Shown here: positions 9,295-17,503 of the stretch, one piece after another
Layout of the letters: every line of letters begins with the position of its first letter
Numbering within the stretch: the stretch's first letter is position 1
Assembly (NCBI RefSeq): GCF_014529945.1
Contig: NZ_JACVFB010000003.1
Location: 1,357,366 to 1,421,365 of the forward strand
DNA: 64,000 nt
From: Chitinophaga varians
GTDB lineage: Bacteria; Bacteroidota; Bacteroidia; Chitinophagales; Chitinophagaceae
Reading direction: 5' to 3'
The notes under the pieces: generated by a model
Told to the model about the DNA's origin: nothing
Database searches by the model: none
Seen by the model: only the letters and a program-made list of their open reading frames with translations
Position numbers and translations under genes: made by a program

Positions 9295-9750
9295 TTAAAA
9301 GCCAGCGATAGCAAAAGCATATATCCATACGATGAACAACAGTTGCTCCGGTACCCTGAACCAGAGATAGCCCGGCCCCGGCCCGTCATAGGTGGCCTTT
9401 TCCAGGTTCACATGTTTGATAGCCGCATATATGTTGGCAGGGAAAATGGTTATAAAAAAGATGATGATAATAAAGCCGGTCATCTCCCGCAGCGTGGGCA
9501 CCATCAGCAAAATGCCCATGATAATCTCCGCAACGCCGGTAACATATACCATCATGGTTTTGAAGGGTATCACCGGTGGCATCATCATGGTCATCCCTTT
9601 AGGGAAAAGAAAATGGCCGAGGGCCGTGAAGCACAACATACAGCACATACCCAGATTACCGGCGAAGATCAGTTGCCATTCTCCGGTAACCGGCCTGGAT
9701 ATCAGCAAAGCCACTGCAAATACTGTTATCAGTATAATAATAGGTTTCAT
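9295..9750 (-). CDS. DoxX-like integral membrane protein
   Basis: The 151-residue protein has four hydrophobic helices. The first is at residues 2-18. The second covers about 28-48 (NLGMCCMLCFTALGHFLF). The third and longest runs from about 66 to 105 in two parts (VYVTGVAEIIMGILLMVP and GFIIIIFFITIFPANIYAA). A last one lies near the C-terminus. The glycine-containing TGVAEIIMGI helix and the FPANIYAA segment are typical of DoxX/SURF4-related proteins. Such proteins act in membrane redox or detoxification in some bacteria, but this one's role is not known. It is followed by the DUF4188-like gene and preceded by the Crp/Fnr regulator, all on the minus strand. Confidence 0.75.
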   Translation of the reverse strand: MKPIIILITVFAVALLISRPVTGEWQLIFAGNLGMCCMLCFTALGHFLFPKGMTMMMPPVIPFKTMMVYVTGVAEIIMGILLMVPTLREMTGFIIIIFFITIFPANIYAAIKHVNLEKATYDGPGPGYLWFRVPEQLLFIVWIYAFAIAGF

Positions 9751-9813
9751 GTAAAGGTGTGTTTTGTCTGATACAAATGTCCACCTTCCGCTATACCCGG
9801 CAAATGATGTATG

Positions 9814-10395
9814 TTAGTTTCTGGCGTGCAGCTTTCTGATACGGCTCAGGCTTTCCGGCTGGATGCCCAGAAAAGAAGACAGGTGTTTCACGGATATTTG
9901 CTGCACCAGCGCCGGATTACGCTGTAACAGCGCCACATAACGCTCTTCCGCCGTCAGCGATAGTAGTTCCATTTCCTTTTTTAGTCTTCTGACATACTGG
10001 TATTCCGCCACCAGACGACCTATCCGCTCTCCATGGTGGTATTTGCCATAGAACTCCTGCAGGAAACGAAAAGGAATGGCTACAACGTCGGCATCTTCCA
10101 ACAGCTCAATAAAAGTCGTGCTCGGCTCCCGGGTGATCAGCGAGTAATAAGCAGTCACCATCTCCCCCTCAAAGTGGAAGTCGACCGTAAACTCTTTTCC
10201 ATCCCGGATGAAATAATTGCGGGTAGCGCCTTTATGAAGGAAATAAATGAAATTCTCCACCTGTCCTTCACGAACGAGGAAATCACCTTTTTTGTAATTT
10301 TTGAGGACAAGTTTCGAAGAAAAATCCTCCCATTCCGCCGGAGAAAGCGGATAGAATTTGTAGATGGCTTGTTGGAAGGATTGGAGGTTTGTCAT
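9814..10395 (-). CDS. Crp/Fnr-family transcription regulator
   Basis: The 193-residue protein has an N-terminal cyclic-nucleotide-binding-type beta roll (about 20-115; KKGDFLVREGQVENFIYFLHKG and later EMVTAYYSL). A long dimerisation helix follows, then a C-terminal winged helix with ISVKHLSSFLGIQPESLSRIRK as the recognition region. It has no Fnr-type cysteine cluster, so it is probably not an oxygen-sensing iron-sulphur protein. This shape is common in Bacteroidota next to small stress operons. It lies 63 bp upstream of the DoxX-DUF4188 pair on the same strand and is the natural candidate to control it. It is divergent from the metallophosphoesterase at 10436. Confidence 0.9.
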   Translation of the reverse strand: MTNLQSFQQAIYKFYPLSPAEWEDFSSKLVLKNYKKGDFLVREGQVENFIYFLHKGATRNYFIRDGKEFTVDFHFEGEMVTAYYSLITREPSTTFIELLEDADVVAIPFRFLQEFYGKYHHGERIGRLVAEYQYVRRLKKEMELLSLTAEERYVALLQRNPALVQQISVKHLSSFLGIQPESLSRIRKLHARN

Positions 10396-10400
10396 CCATA

Positions 10401-10408
10401 CAAATATA
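10401..10408 (-). promoter_or_regulatory. Candidate -7 box for the Crp/Fnr gene
   Basis: Read on the minus strand the sequence is TATATTTG, an exact TAnnTTTG match. It ends 5 nt before the ATG (10393-10395), so transcription would start at or just before the first codon. Confidence 0.5.
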
Positions 10409-10435
10409 TGTCATCATAAATTAGTATAATACACT

Positions 10436-11143
10436 ATGATTATCATTGGCGATCTCCACGGCGGCTATCCCGAACTACTCTCCCGGATTAAAAAACTAAA
10501 CCTGGAAGATACTGTCTTCATACAGGTGGGTGACTGGGGACTTGGATTTCAACCTGTAGCTGATGATCTGAAGGCCCTTTCACAAACAGATCAGTTTATG
10601 CGCGGCCGTGGGAATCGATTATATATCCTCAGGGGTAATCATGACAACAAATGGTTCTGGGACCACGGGCATACCTTCGGACTGCAACACGTGCAACTGG
10701 TAAAAGACTATACTGTGCTGGAAGTAGCACAACAGCGGATACTATGCATTGGCGGCGGCCTTTCCATAGACCGCATCAACAGAACTGCCGGCAAAACCTA
10801 CTGGCCCGATGAGGAGGTAATTTATGACGAAGCACTGCTGAGGGCAGCCTGTGCGCAAGGCATTGATAGGGTGGTCAGCCATATTGCGCCACGGGAAGTG
10901 TGGCCTTATACGTATAATGAAGTAGTGCAGCACTTTGTTGTCAAAGAGCTGTCGGCGGGCCGGGACCTGGCGGCAGATCTTGAAAAGGAGCGGCAGCTGA
11001 TGAGCAGTATTTATCATGAAGCTGCCGCCGCAGGATGTAAGCAGTGGTACTATGGCCATTACCACGAATCTCATACAGAAGAAATAAACGGGATCGCCTT
11101 CAGGTGTGTATCCATCATGGAACTCTATGAACCCTTACATTAA
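10436..11143 (+). CDS. Calcineurin-like metallophosphoesterase
   Basis: The 235-residue soluble protein has the full set of two-metal phosphoesterase motifs: GDLHGG at residues 5-10, GDWG at 32-35, GNHD at 67-70, a central histidine in VVSHIAP and a C-terminal GHYHESH. This is the layout of cytosolic Ser/Thr phosphatase-like or diadenosine tetraphosphatase-like enzymes. The exact substrate (phosphoprotein, dinucleotide or cyclic nucleotide) cannot be set from sequence. It is divergent from the Crp/Fnr gene. It ends 6 bp before the stop of the convergent short-chain dehydrogenase, leaving no space for a separate terminator. Confidence 0.88.
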   Translation: MIIIGDLHGGYPELLSRIKKLNLEDTVFIQVGDWGLGFQPVADDLKALSQTDQFMRGRGNRLYILRGNHDNKWFWDHGHTFGLQHVQLVKDYTVLEVAQQRILCIGGGLSIDRINRTAGKTYWPDEEVIYDEALLRAACAQGIDRVVSHIAPREVWPYTYNEVVQHFVVKELSAGRDLAADLEKERQLMSSIYHEAAAAGCKQWYYGHYHESHTEEINGIAFRCVSIMELYEPLH

Positions 11144-11149
11144 CAGCCA

Positions 11150-11752
11150 CTATTCATATACTTTGATGATCCTGCCATTTACAGCGCCTTCCACGCTCAA
11201 TAAATAGGCATTCACCACCCGTTGCATGGGCACCAGGTTGTAGCCCGGAAACAGTGCGCCATAACGTTCGTTGCTGTCTTCCACCAGACCGGGGCTCACG
11301 GCATTGATACGCTGGTCTCTTTTCAGTTCCTGAGAGGCGCCCAGCACAAAGCTGTTGACGGCCCCGTTGATCATCGCCACACAGGTGCCGTTTTTAGCCG
11401 GTAGCTCCGATGCAACGCCCGATGTCAGGGTAAAAGAGCCCCCTTCAGTGAGATAGTCTTTCCCTATCAGAACCAGGTTCACCTGTCCCATTAACTTGCC
11501 CTGTATACCGGGCATTATCTGTTGCTGGCGCATAGCGCCGAAATCGCCGTAGTAACCGGTACCTGCGGTGCAGATACAGGCATCGACGGTTTTCAGCTCG
11601 CGGAACATTTTCTCTATGGATGCTTCGGAAGTGATATCCACGCGGATGTCGCCGCTGTTGCGGCCGGCGGTGATGACTTCATGCCTGGACGCCAGCGCAG
11701 CGGCGACTGTTTTGCCAATGGTACCGTGACCGCCTATCAGTATTATTTTCAT
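11150..11752 (-). CDS. Short-chain dehydrogenase-like protein lacking the Tyr-Lys catalytic pair
   Basis: The 200-residue protein is a short Rossmann-fold SDR. The nucleotide-binding loop GGHGTIG is at residues 7-13, ICTAGTG stands in for the usual NNAG, and RINAVSPGLVEDS marks the C-terminal side. Where classical SDRs have YxxxK, this one reads VAMINGAV, so both Tyr and Lys are missing. It may be a non-catalytic NAD(P)-binding protein or use other residues. ATG 11752 (MKIILIGG) is chosen over the start six codons upstream because the fold begins there and a -7 box lies 19 nt upstream. The AraC-type gene sits just upstream on the same strand. Confidence 0.8.
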   Translation of the reverse strand: MKIILIGGHGTIGKTVAAALASRHEVITAGRNSGDIRVDITSEASIEKMFRELKTVDACICTAGTGYYGDFGAMRQQQIMPGIQGKLMGQVNLVLIGKDYLTEGGSFTLTSGVASELPAKNGTCVAMINGAVNSFVLGASQELKRDQRINAVSPGLVEDSNERYGALFPGYNLVPMQRVVNAYLLSVEGAVNGRIIKVYE

Positions 11753-11771
11753 GTGATGTGATTTTATCACA

Positions 11772-11779
11772 CAAAATTA
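11772..11779 (-). promoter_or_regulatory. Candidate -7 box for the SDR gene
   Basis: On the minus strand this reads TAATTTTG, an exact TAnnTTTG match. It lies 19 nt before the ATG at 11752, in the gap after the AraC-type gene. It suggests the dehydrogenase has its own promoter. Confidence 0.45.
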
Positions 11780-11813
11780 TCGAAGGCTTTATCGGCTGGA
11801 TAGTCCGGCCGGC

Positions 11814-12680
11814 TCAATCTATCGTCATTTCGGCTCGTATAGCTTGTGGGGTATGTCCGAATTTCTTTTTAAAGATGCGGATAAAATGGGAGGTATTGTC
11901 GTAGCCGCAGTTTCCGGCGACCTCCCCTACGGGCAGGCGTGTATTCTCCAGCAGCAGCCGGGCCTGTTGCAGCCGTTGCTCATTGATCCACTGCCGGGGC
12001 GGCATATGGTACCTACGCTGGAAATCGCGCTTAAAAGTAGCCAGGCTGCGGTTCGTCAGGCTGGCCAGGTCTTCCAGGGTAACAGGTTGCAGTAAATACG
12101 TGCGCATCACCTCATCCAGGTCGGCCGGTTCGGTACTGAGCGCCGCAGTGATGAAGTCAACGACCTCCCGCTGATGTTCGCCGTTCATCAGCAGTAATAA
12201 TATCTCTCTTTGTTTTAATGCCAGCAGTTGGCTGGTGTACAATACCGGTTTATCGAAATACAGGCGCAGATGGGCTTTGAAGGCCTGCACCAGCTCATTG
12301 CCGTTAAAAACAGTATAAGGCGCCGTGGAGGGCGTTTTACTACTGTGGAAGAATGGCTCCGTGGCAAGGCTCTTCAACAGCTTCACCGGCAAAAACAACA
12401 TCAGGGCTTCAAAGTTCAGCCCTTCTTCGATGTATTCTGCCATGACGTAAATCCCTTTCTTCAGCAGCACCACGGTATCCGGGCCAGCTTCGACCGTCGT
12501 TTCCGGCAGATGCAGTAGCTTCACCCCTTTGGTGACAAAGATGAGGCAGTGCTCTGTCACAAAAACAGTGCGTTTGCCAGCTTTGGACTCCTGCTTCAGT
12601 TTAGCGAAGATTTCGCCGTTACTGGTCAGGAAGGTCGGGTCGGCGACAGGAGCAGCGATGGGAGGAAAGCGGTGGAACAT
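11814..12680 (-). CDS. AraC-family transcription regulator
   Basis: The 288-residue protein has an N-terminal cupin-like sensing region (about 20-160) and a C-terminal double helix-turn-helix of about 100 residues. The typical AraC features are present: LEDLASLTNRSLATFKRDFQ for the first HTH, then GYDNTSHFIRIFKKKFGHTP for the second. ATG 12680 (MFHRFPP) is preferred over the start 12 codons upstream because a -7 box lies directly before it. The gene is immediately upstream of the dehydrogenase on the same strand and probably controls it. The ligand is unknown. Confidence 0.88.
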   Translation of the reverse strand: MFHRFPPIAAPVADPTFLTSNGEIFAKLKQESKAGKRTVFVTEHCLIFVTKGVKLLHLPETTVEAGPDTVVLLKKGIYVMAEYIEEGLNFEALMLFLPVKLLKSLATEPFFHSSKTPSTAPYTVFNGNELVQAFKAHLRLYFDKPVLYTSQLLALKQREILLLLMNGEHQREVVDFITAALSTEPADLDEVMRTYLLQPVTLEDLASLTNRSLATFKRDFQRRYHMPPRQWINEQRLQQARLLLENTRLPVGEVAGNCGYDNTSHFIRIFKKKFGHTPQAIRAEMTID

Positions 12681-12688
12681 GATGTATA

Positions 12689-12696
12689 CAAATATA
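12689..12696 (-). promoter_or_regulatory. Candidate -7 box for the AraC-type gene
   Basis: On the minus strand this reads TATATTTG, identical to the box before the Crp/Fnr gene. It lies 8 nt before the ATG at 12680 and so predicts a leader of only a few nucleotides. Confidence 0.5.
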
Positions 12697-12699
12697 CAT

Positions 12700-12728
12700 A
12701 AAAAAGCCCCCGACACATGCCGGGGACT
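12700..12728 (-). terminator. Rho-independent terminator after the SusD gene
   Basis: On the minus strand AGTCCCCG pairs with CGGGGGCT across an 8-nt loop and is followed by six U. It lies 28 bp past the SusD stop and ends the metalloprotease-SusC-SusD operon. Confidence 0.85.
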
Positions 12729-12755
12729 TTCTCCATTATCGTATATCTTTTACCG

Positions 12756-14090
12756 TTATTCCGACAGTAATGGATTGTTGGCAATCGCGTCGGTAGGTAT
12801 TTTGATAGTATACCGCGGATCACCTGCCTGCAGCGTTACAGTCCGGCCTTTTGTGGTATGCACAATCTGCGGCTGTGTTGTTCTCCGCAGGTCAAACCAG
12901 CGGTGCCCTTCGAAGGCCAGCTCGCGGAAACGCTCGTCCTGTATTTCCTTTAACAGGTCGGTACCGGCGAGGGTAGCAAGGCGGGTAACTTCTGTCTGAT
13001 AAAAGTCCGGGGTGAGGCGGTTCTTTTTCAGTTCATTCAGATAGTTGCGGGCCAAATCAGGCTGATTGAGTTGCGCGGCAGCTTCCGCAGCGACCAGGTA
13101 CATCTCGGCCACGCGGAAAGATGAACGGAAACTATTGTTGTTACTGATTTTCAGGACGATATTATTCTGCTTGCTGTCTTTTCCGTAGAAAACCTTCAGA
13201 CGAAGATCACCGGTAGTATTATACAAAGCATACAACGGGTCGGATACAAAGGCGGTCAGAATAGCGCCGTTGGTATAGATCTGTTCGAAAGCCTGGAGTG
13301 ATTCCACAGAATTGTACATCACAGGCTGGCTAGTACTTTTATTGAAATCCACCAGCGTGGCTTTTTTCTCCAGCACAGCTTTAGCCGCGGCCAGTGATTT
13401 ATCCCACTGATGCGTGTAGAGATAAACTCTCGCTGCCAGCGCCTGGCCGGACAATTTGGAGAAACGGTAAGAAGATGCCGATGCAAACTGGTCCACATTC
13501 ACCAGTTGAAGACCAGCCTCTACATCGGAGATCACCTGGTCAAAGACTTGTTTAACGGTATTGCGCGGCGTAGCTACCTGTAAGTCCACTTTAGTGATTA
13601 CCGGCACTGCTTTGTCGGTAGCAGCAGTGGCTTCGTTATAAGGCTTGCCGTACAGATTTGCCAGATTGAAATGGGTGTAAGCCCTCAGCAGCAAAGCTTC
13701 GCCGGCCAACTGGTTCTTTTGTTCCTGTGTGCCTTCGGTAGCGCCTCCTACAGCATCAATGATATGGTTGGCATAAAATATCTGTTGATAATTGGCTCTC
13801 CAACTATAGGTAGCGATATTGTCACCATTGTTCTCCTCCCAGAAATAGTTCGGCTTTAACTGGTTCGCATCACCGGAGCGGCCTTCATTCATCTTGATTT
13901 CGTCACTACGGTAGGAAGCGAGGCCTTTATCATAAACGACAACGGTATAAGCTCCATCCATTTCCTTACGGAAATCTTCCACGGTAGTAGGAACGACTTT
14001 CCCTACCGGTACGATGTCCAGGTATTTTTTACAGGAAGAGAAAGCAGTCAACGCTGCCAACAGTCCGGTGGTATATATTACTTTACGCAT
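12756..14090 (-). CDS. RagB/SusD-family outer-membrane lipoprotein
   Basis: The 444-residue protein has a lipoprotein signal (lipobox AFSSC, Cys at residue 20), so it should be lipid-anchored at the outer membrane. Helical SusD features follow: KYLDIVPVGK near the mature start, LAGEALLLRAYTHFNLANLYG, a TPR-like ARVYLYTHQWDKSLAAAKAV, and the C-terminal DERFRELAFEGHRWFDLRR signature. SusD proteins form the lid over a SusC pore and bind the imported substrate. This is the last gene of a minus-strand operon with SusC 11 bp upstream and a zinc metalloprotease before that. A peptide or protein-derived substrate is therefore more likely than a glycan, by inference from context. Confidence 0.93.
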   Translation of the reverse strand: MRKVIYTTGLLAALTAFSSCKKYLDIVPVGKVVPTTVEDFRKEMDGAYTVVVYDKGLASYRSDEIKMNEGRSGDANQLKPNYFWEENNGDNIATYSWRANYQQIFYANHIIDAVGGATEGTQEQKNQLAGEALLLRAYTHFNLANLYGKPYNEATAATDKAVPVITKVDLQVATPRNTVKQVFDQVISDVEAGLQLVNVDQFASASSYRFSKLSGQALAARVYLYTHQWDKSLAAAKAVLEKKATLVDFNKSTSQPVMYNSVESLQAFEQIYTNGAILTAFVSDPLYALYNTTGDLRLKVFYGKDSKQNNIVLKISNNNSFRSSFRVAEMYLVAAEAAAQLNQPDLARNYLNELKKNRLTPDFYQTEVTRLATLAGTDLLKEIQDERFRELAFEGHRWFDLRRTTQPQIVHTTKGRTVTLQAGDPRYTIKIPTDAIANNPLLSE

Positions 14091-14101
14091 GTGTTACGGT
14101 T

Positions 14102-17100
14102 TTAGAAAGTGGCATTCAAACCAATGGTGAATGTTTTGGGAATCGGCTGTGCGTAGATGTTACCCATTGTTTCGGGGTCCATATAGCCGTCATAGTTAGC
14201 GCCAAATACAAACGGATTACGTACCTCACCGGTTACTTTCAGGCCTTTCAGGCGGATGCGGCCGCACACGTCTTCCGGCAGGCGGTAACCCAGCGTGATA
14301 TTACGGACACGTACGTAACCGGCATCACGGATAAACATTCCCAGGCTGGTATATTGGTAGTATTTATCTTTCAACCAGTTGCCGAGCAAGCGGATATCTT
14401 CCGGTGTCTGCGGACCAGCGCCCACCAGACCGGGATATTTCGCGTCTGGATGAGAAGGTGTCCAGCGGTCGAGGATAGCCGTAGTGGTATTGGCGCCACG
14501 GTCAAAGTAGAATGGATTGAACGGCGGCTGAATCTGTACTTTCTGGCCAAGGTTAAACAGCAGGCCAACAGACAGATCGAAACGCTTATAGGTAAAGTTG
14601 TTGGTAAGACCACCGGTATACAGTGGATCAATATTACCCATATTACGGAACAACGCACGCTGCTCATCATTAGACAGACCAGAATAAGGGAACATGCCCC
14701 CGAGGTCCGGATCACCGGCGAAATCATCACCCAACTTCAGCAATTCCGACAGCGACATGGTTTTGCCATTGTGGTTCACCATGATCATACCGTGCTCATT
14801 GAGACCGGCATAATCAATACCCCAGATCGTTCCGGTAGGATTACCCTGTCTGGAAGGGAAGTAAGAGTTGTCCGCCAGCGTTTCACGCAGCACGGTGTTT
14901 TTGTTATAGGAGAAGTTAAAGTCGGTCGTCCAGCGGAAATCCTTACGGGTAATATTGCGGGTGCTTACACTTACTTCCACACCACGGTTACGCATCTCAG
15001 CCCAGTTCACGGCCATATTCTGGAAACCGGTCTCCAACGCTAAAGCATATACGTTGATCAGGTCTTTACCATGACGATCATAGTAATCGGCTGTAATACT
15101 GATCCTGTTTTTCAGGAAACTCAGATCTACACCAATGTTTTTGTTGATGGTCTTTTCCCAGCGGAGTTTAGCATTGGGAGGCGATTGCACCTGGATAACC
15201 TGCACCGGGTCGCCAGGCAGAATGGGCGCATTGTAATAAGTACCCATCACGAACGGAGAGGTATTTTTATCGACGTTACCCTGCAAACCATAGGATGCAC
15301 GCACATTCAGAGTATTGATAAACCCTACATTGCGCATGAAAGGTTCTTCCATAACACGCCACAGGCCACTCACAGACCACAGCGGCAGGTATTTGTATTT
15401 AGGGTCTACGCCAAACATGTCAGAACCATCGAAACGAATGCTACCACCCAAAGTATAGCGGTTATTGAGCGTATAGCTACCAGTAGCGAAGAAAGATACA
15501 AATGCATTCTCCGTGTAGGTGTTTCTGTTAGTATACAGCTCCTTAGCCTCGTGGTCAGACTGGAATTTGATCGGAATAGTAGTCAGCGTCTTAGGATCGA
15601 AACCATAACCCGTAGTGGTCTGGTATTTATTTTTCACCCTTCTCAACTCATTACCCGCCATGAAATTGAACTCATGATGTTTGTTCAGGTTGAAGCTATA
15701 TTCCGCCATGGTTTTGAGGGTATATTGCTGCATATTGCCATTGTTGTTGGTGATCACGCCACCTTTAGGCAGAATCGTCTTCTGCTCGCCGGTCACCGGG
15801 TCTCTGCGCATATTCTGATCGGCCAGCAAACGTACGAAGTAAGTTTCCCCAAGGGCAATCTGCTCACCGGTAGTGATATCGGACTGAATACCTAACTGAG
15901 AACTAACATGCAGGCGTGGGATCACTTCATAATCCAGTTTGAAGTTAGTGTTCACGGACTGTGTCTTCAGGGTATTGCTGGTATTCTTACGCTCTTCGAG
16001 CAGGTTGAAGTCAAGTACGTTCCTGTCGCCACCGATGTTCCGGTCGTACACGTAATTACCGTTGGCGTCGTATACAGGCGTATAAGGATTGGCCAGGCGG
16101 GAATACTGCACCGGGTTCGTGTTACCGCCACGGTTAGTATTGAAAGAAGTCTGTGTACGCTGGTTAGCGAAGATACCGGCGGAGAACTTCAGCTTGTCGG
16201 TAATATCGTAGTCTGTTTTCAGGGTGATGTTATAACGGTTAGCGCCGGTACCAATGGTAGCGCCTTTTTCGTCGTAGTAACCACCGCTGAAATAGTAAGT
16301 GGATTTATCCCCACCACCGGAAACGCTCACGCTGTGCTCCTGTGTGAAAGCGCTGCGGAAGATCAGGTCGTTCCAGTTGGTATTGATGCCTCTCAGTGCG
16401 TTGATCTCATTACGCGCGGCAGGGTTGATACCGTCAAATCCTTTAGCAAGATCTTCCGGCGTTACGTTGTACTTGTTGAGGATTTTGGACACGCTACCGT
16501 TGCCGGCCATATAGGTGTAGTCGGATTTGAACAGGTCCAGTTCCAGGTTTACTTTCTGGTCGCTGTTCAACAGGTTGAGGCGGCCCAGGTCAGGCTTCTG
16601 TGTAAACGTAAAGTTGTTACGGTAGTTAACGGTCATCCGTTCGCTTTTCTTACCGGATTTGGTGGTGATCACGATCACGCCGTTGGCAGCGCGGGCGCCG
16701 TAGATGGCAGTAGCGGCCGCATCTTTCAGCACCGTGATGCTTTCGATATCGGCGGGACTGTAACCTGCGATAGCCGTGGTATACAGCTGGTCGATGGACT
16801 TAGCATCGTCAGCGGTAGGCAGGTTGGTGCCTTCAATAGGCAATCCGTCGATCACCCACAGCGGGTCTTGTGTACCCTGAAGGGAAGAGGTACCGCGGAT
16901 ACGGATTTTGGCAGCCTGTCCGGGGGCGCCGGACTGCGGCGTGATGGCCACACCGGCGAGCTGACCTTGCAGCATCTGCTCCACGCTCATGACACCGGCC
17001 ACTTCCACTTTCTCCATGCTGATCTTATCCACCGCGCCGGTAGACTTGTTCTTTTTAATCGTCTGGTAACCGGTAAATACAAATTCATTCAGGTTTTTAC

Positions 17101-17470
17101 CGGCAGAAGACAGGGCCACTTTATAATGGTTGCTGGCGGTGAGGCTCAGCAGTTTGGTTTCGTAGCCCATATAATTAATGGTGAGCTGCTTTACCGACAG
17201 CGAGTCCGGCAGCTTCAGGGAGAACTCCCCTTTTTCGTCGGTGATCGCACCAATGCTGATGTTTTCGATCACATTCTCCGTACCGGTAACGGTACCGATG
17301 GTTTTATTGCTGGCATATACAGATACCCCCGGCAATGCTTCGCCGGAAGTGGCATCCGTTACTTTACCCTTAATAACACGCGGGGCGCTCTGCGCCTGTG
17401 CCAGGAAAGGGGAAAGACAAGCTGCCAGCAGCAGGCAAAAGACTTTTGCCAAAATCTGATTTTTCTTCAT
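14102..17470 (-). CDS. SusC/RagA-family TonB-linked outer-membrane transporter
   Basis: The 1122-residue protein starts with a signal peptide (about 1-26). A carboxypeptidase-regulatory-like CNA domain follows (VIKGKVTDATSGEALPGVSVYA). Then come a plug domain (EQMLQGQLAGVAI, RIRGTSSL, DPLWVIDGLPI, VLKDAAATAIYGARAANGVI) and a C-terminal 22-strand barrel ending in an aromatic residue. There is no STN signalling domain, so it is not expected to talk to a FecR-type anti-sigma factor. It pairs with the SusD gene 11 bp downstream and follows the metalloprotease gene by 33 bp, forming one transcript. The substrate may be peptides released by the protease (inference). Confidence 0.95.
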   Translation of the reverse strand: MKKNQILAKVFCLLLAACLSPFLAQAQSAPRVIKGKVTDATSGEALPGVSVYASNKTIGTVTGTENVIENISIGAITDEKGEFSLKLPDSLSVKQLTINYMGYETKLLSLTASNHYKVALSSAGKNLNEFVFTGYQTIKKNKSTGAVDKISMEKVEVAGVMSVEQMLQGQLAGVAITPQSGAPGQAAKIRIRGTSSLQGTQDPLWVIDGLPIEGTNLPTADDAKSIDQLYTTAIAGYSPADIESITVLKDAAATAIYGARAANGVIVITTKSGKKSERMTVNYRNNFTFTQKPDLGRLNLLNSDQKVNLELDLFKSDYTYMAGNGSVSKILNKYNVTPEDLAKGFDGINPAARNEINALRGINTNWNDLIFRSAFTQEHSVSVSGGGDKSTYYFSGGYYDEKGATIGTGANRYNITLKTDYDITDKLKFSAGIFANQRTQTSFNTNRGGNTNPVQYSRLANPYTPVYDANGNYVYDRNIGGDRNVLDFNLLEERKNTSNTLKTQSVNTNFKLDYEVIPRLHVSSQLGIQSDITTGEQIALGETYFVRLLADQNMRRDPVTGEQKTILPKGGVITNNNGNMQQYTLKTMAEYSFNLNKHHEFNFMAGNELRRVKNKYQTTTGYGFDPKTLTTIPIKFQSDHEAKELYTNRNTYTENAFVSFFATGSYTLNNRYTLGGSIRFDGSDMFGVDPKYKYLPLWSVSGLWRVMEEPFMRNVGFINTLNVRASYGLQGNVDKNTSPFVMGTYYNAPILPGDPVQVIQVQSPPNAKLRWEKTINKNIGVDLSFLKNRISITADYYDRHGKDLINVYALALETGFQNMAVNWAEMRNRGVEVSVSTRNITRKDFRWTTDFNFSYNKNTVLRETLADNSYFPSRQGNPTGTIWGIDYAGLNEHGMIMVNHNGKTMSLSELLKLGDDFAGDPDLGGMFPYSGLSNDEQRALFRNMGNIDPLYTGGLTNNFTYKRFDLSVGLLFNLGQKVQIQPPFNPFYFDRGANTTTAILDRWTPSHPDAKYPGLVGAGPQTPEDIRLLGNWLKDKYYQYTSLGMFIRDAGYVRVRNITLGYRLPEDVCGRIRLKGLKVTGEVRNPFVFGANYDGYMDPETMGNIYAQPIPKTFTIGLNATF

Positions 17471-17503
17471 TGTTGACAGATGTACAGGTTGATAATTGAT
17501 TTA

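Noticed and set aside
15908..17476. 522-residue plus-strand frame
   Set aside because: It is fully antisense to the SusC gene, whose domains are clear, and its own translation shows no domain. It is a shadow frame kept open by base composition.
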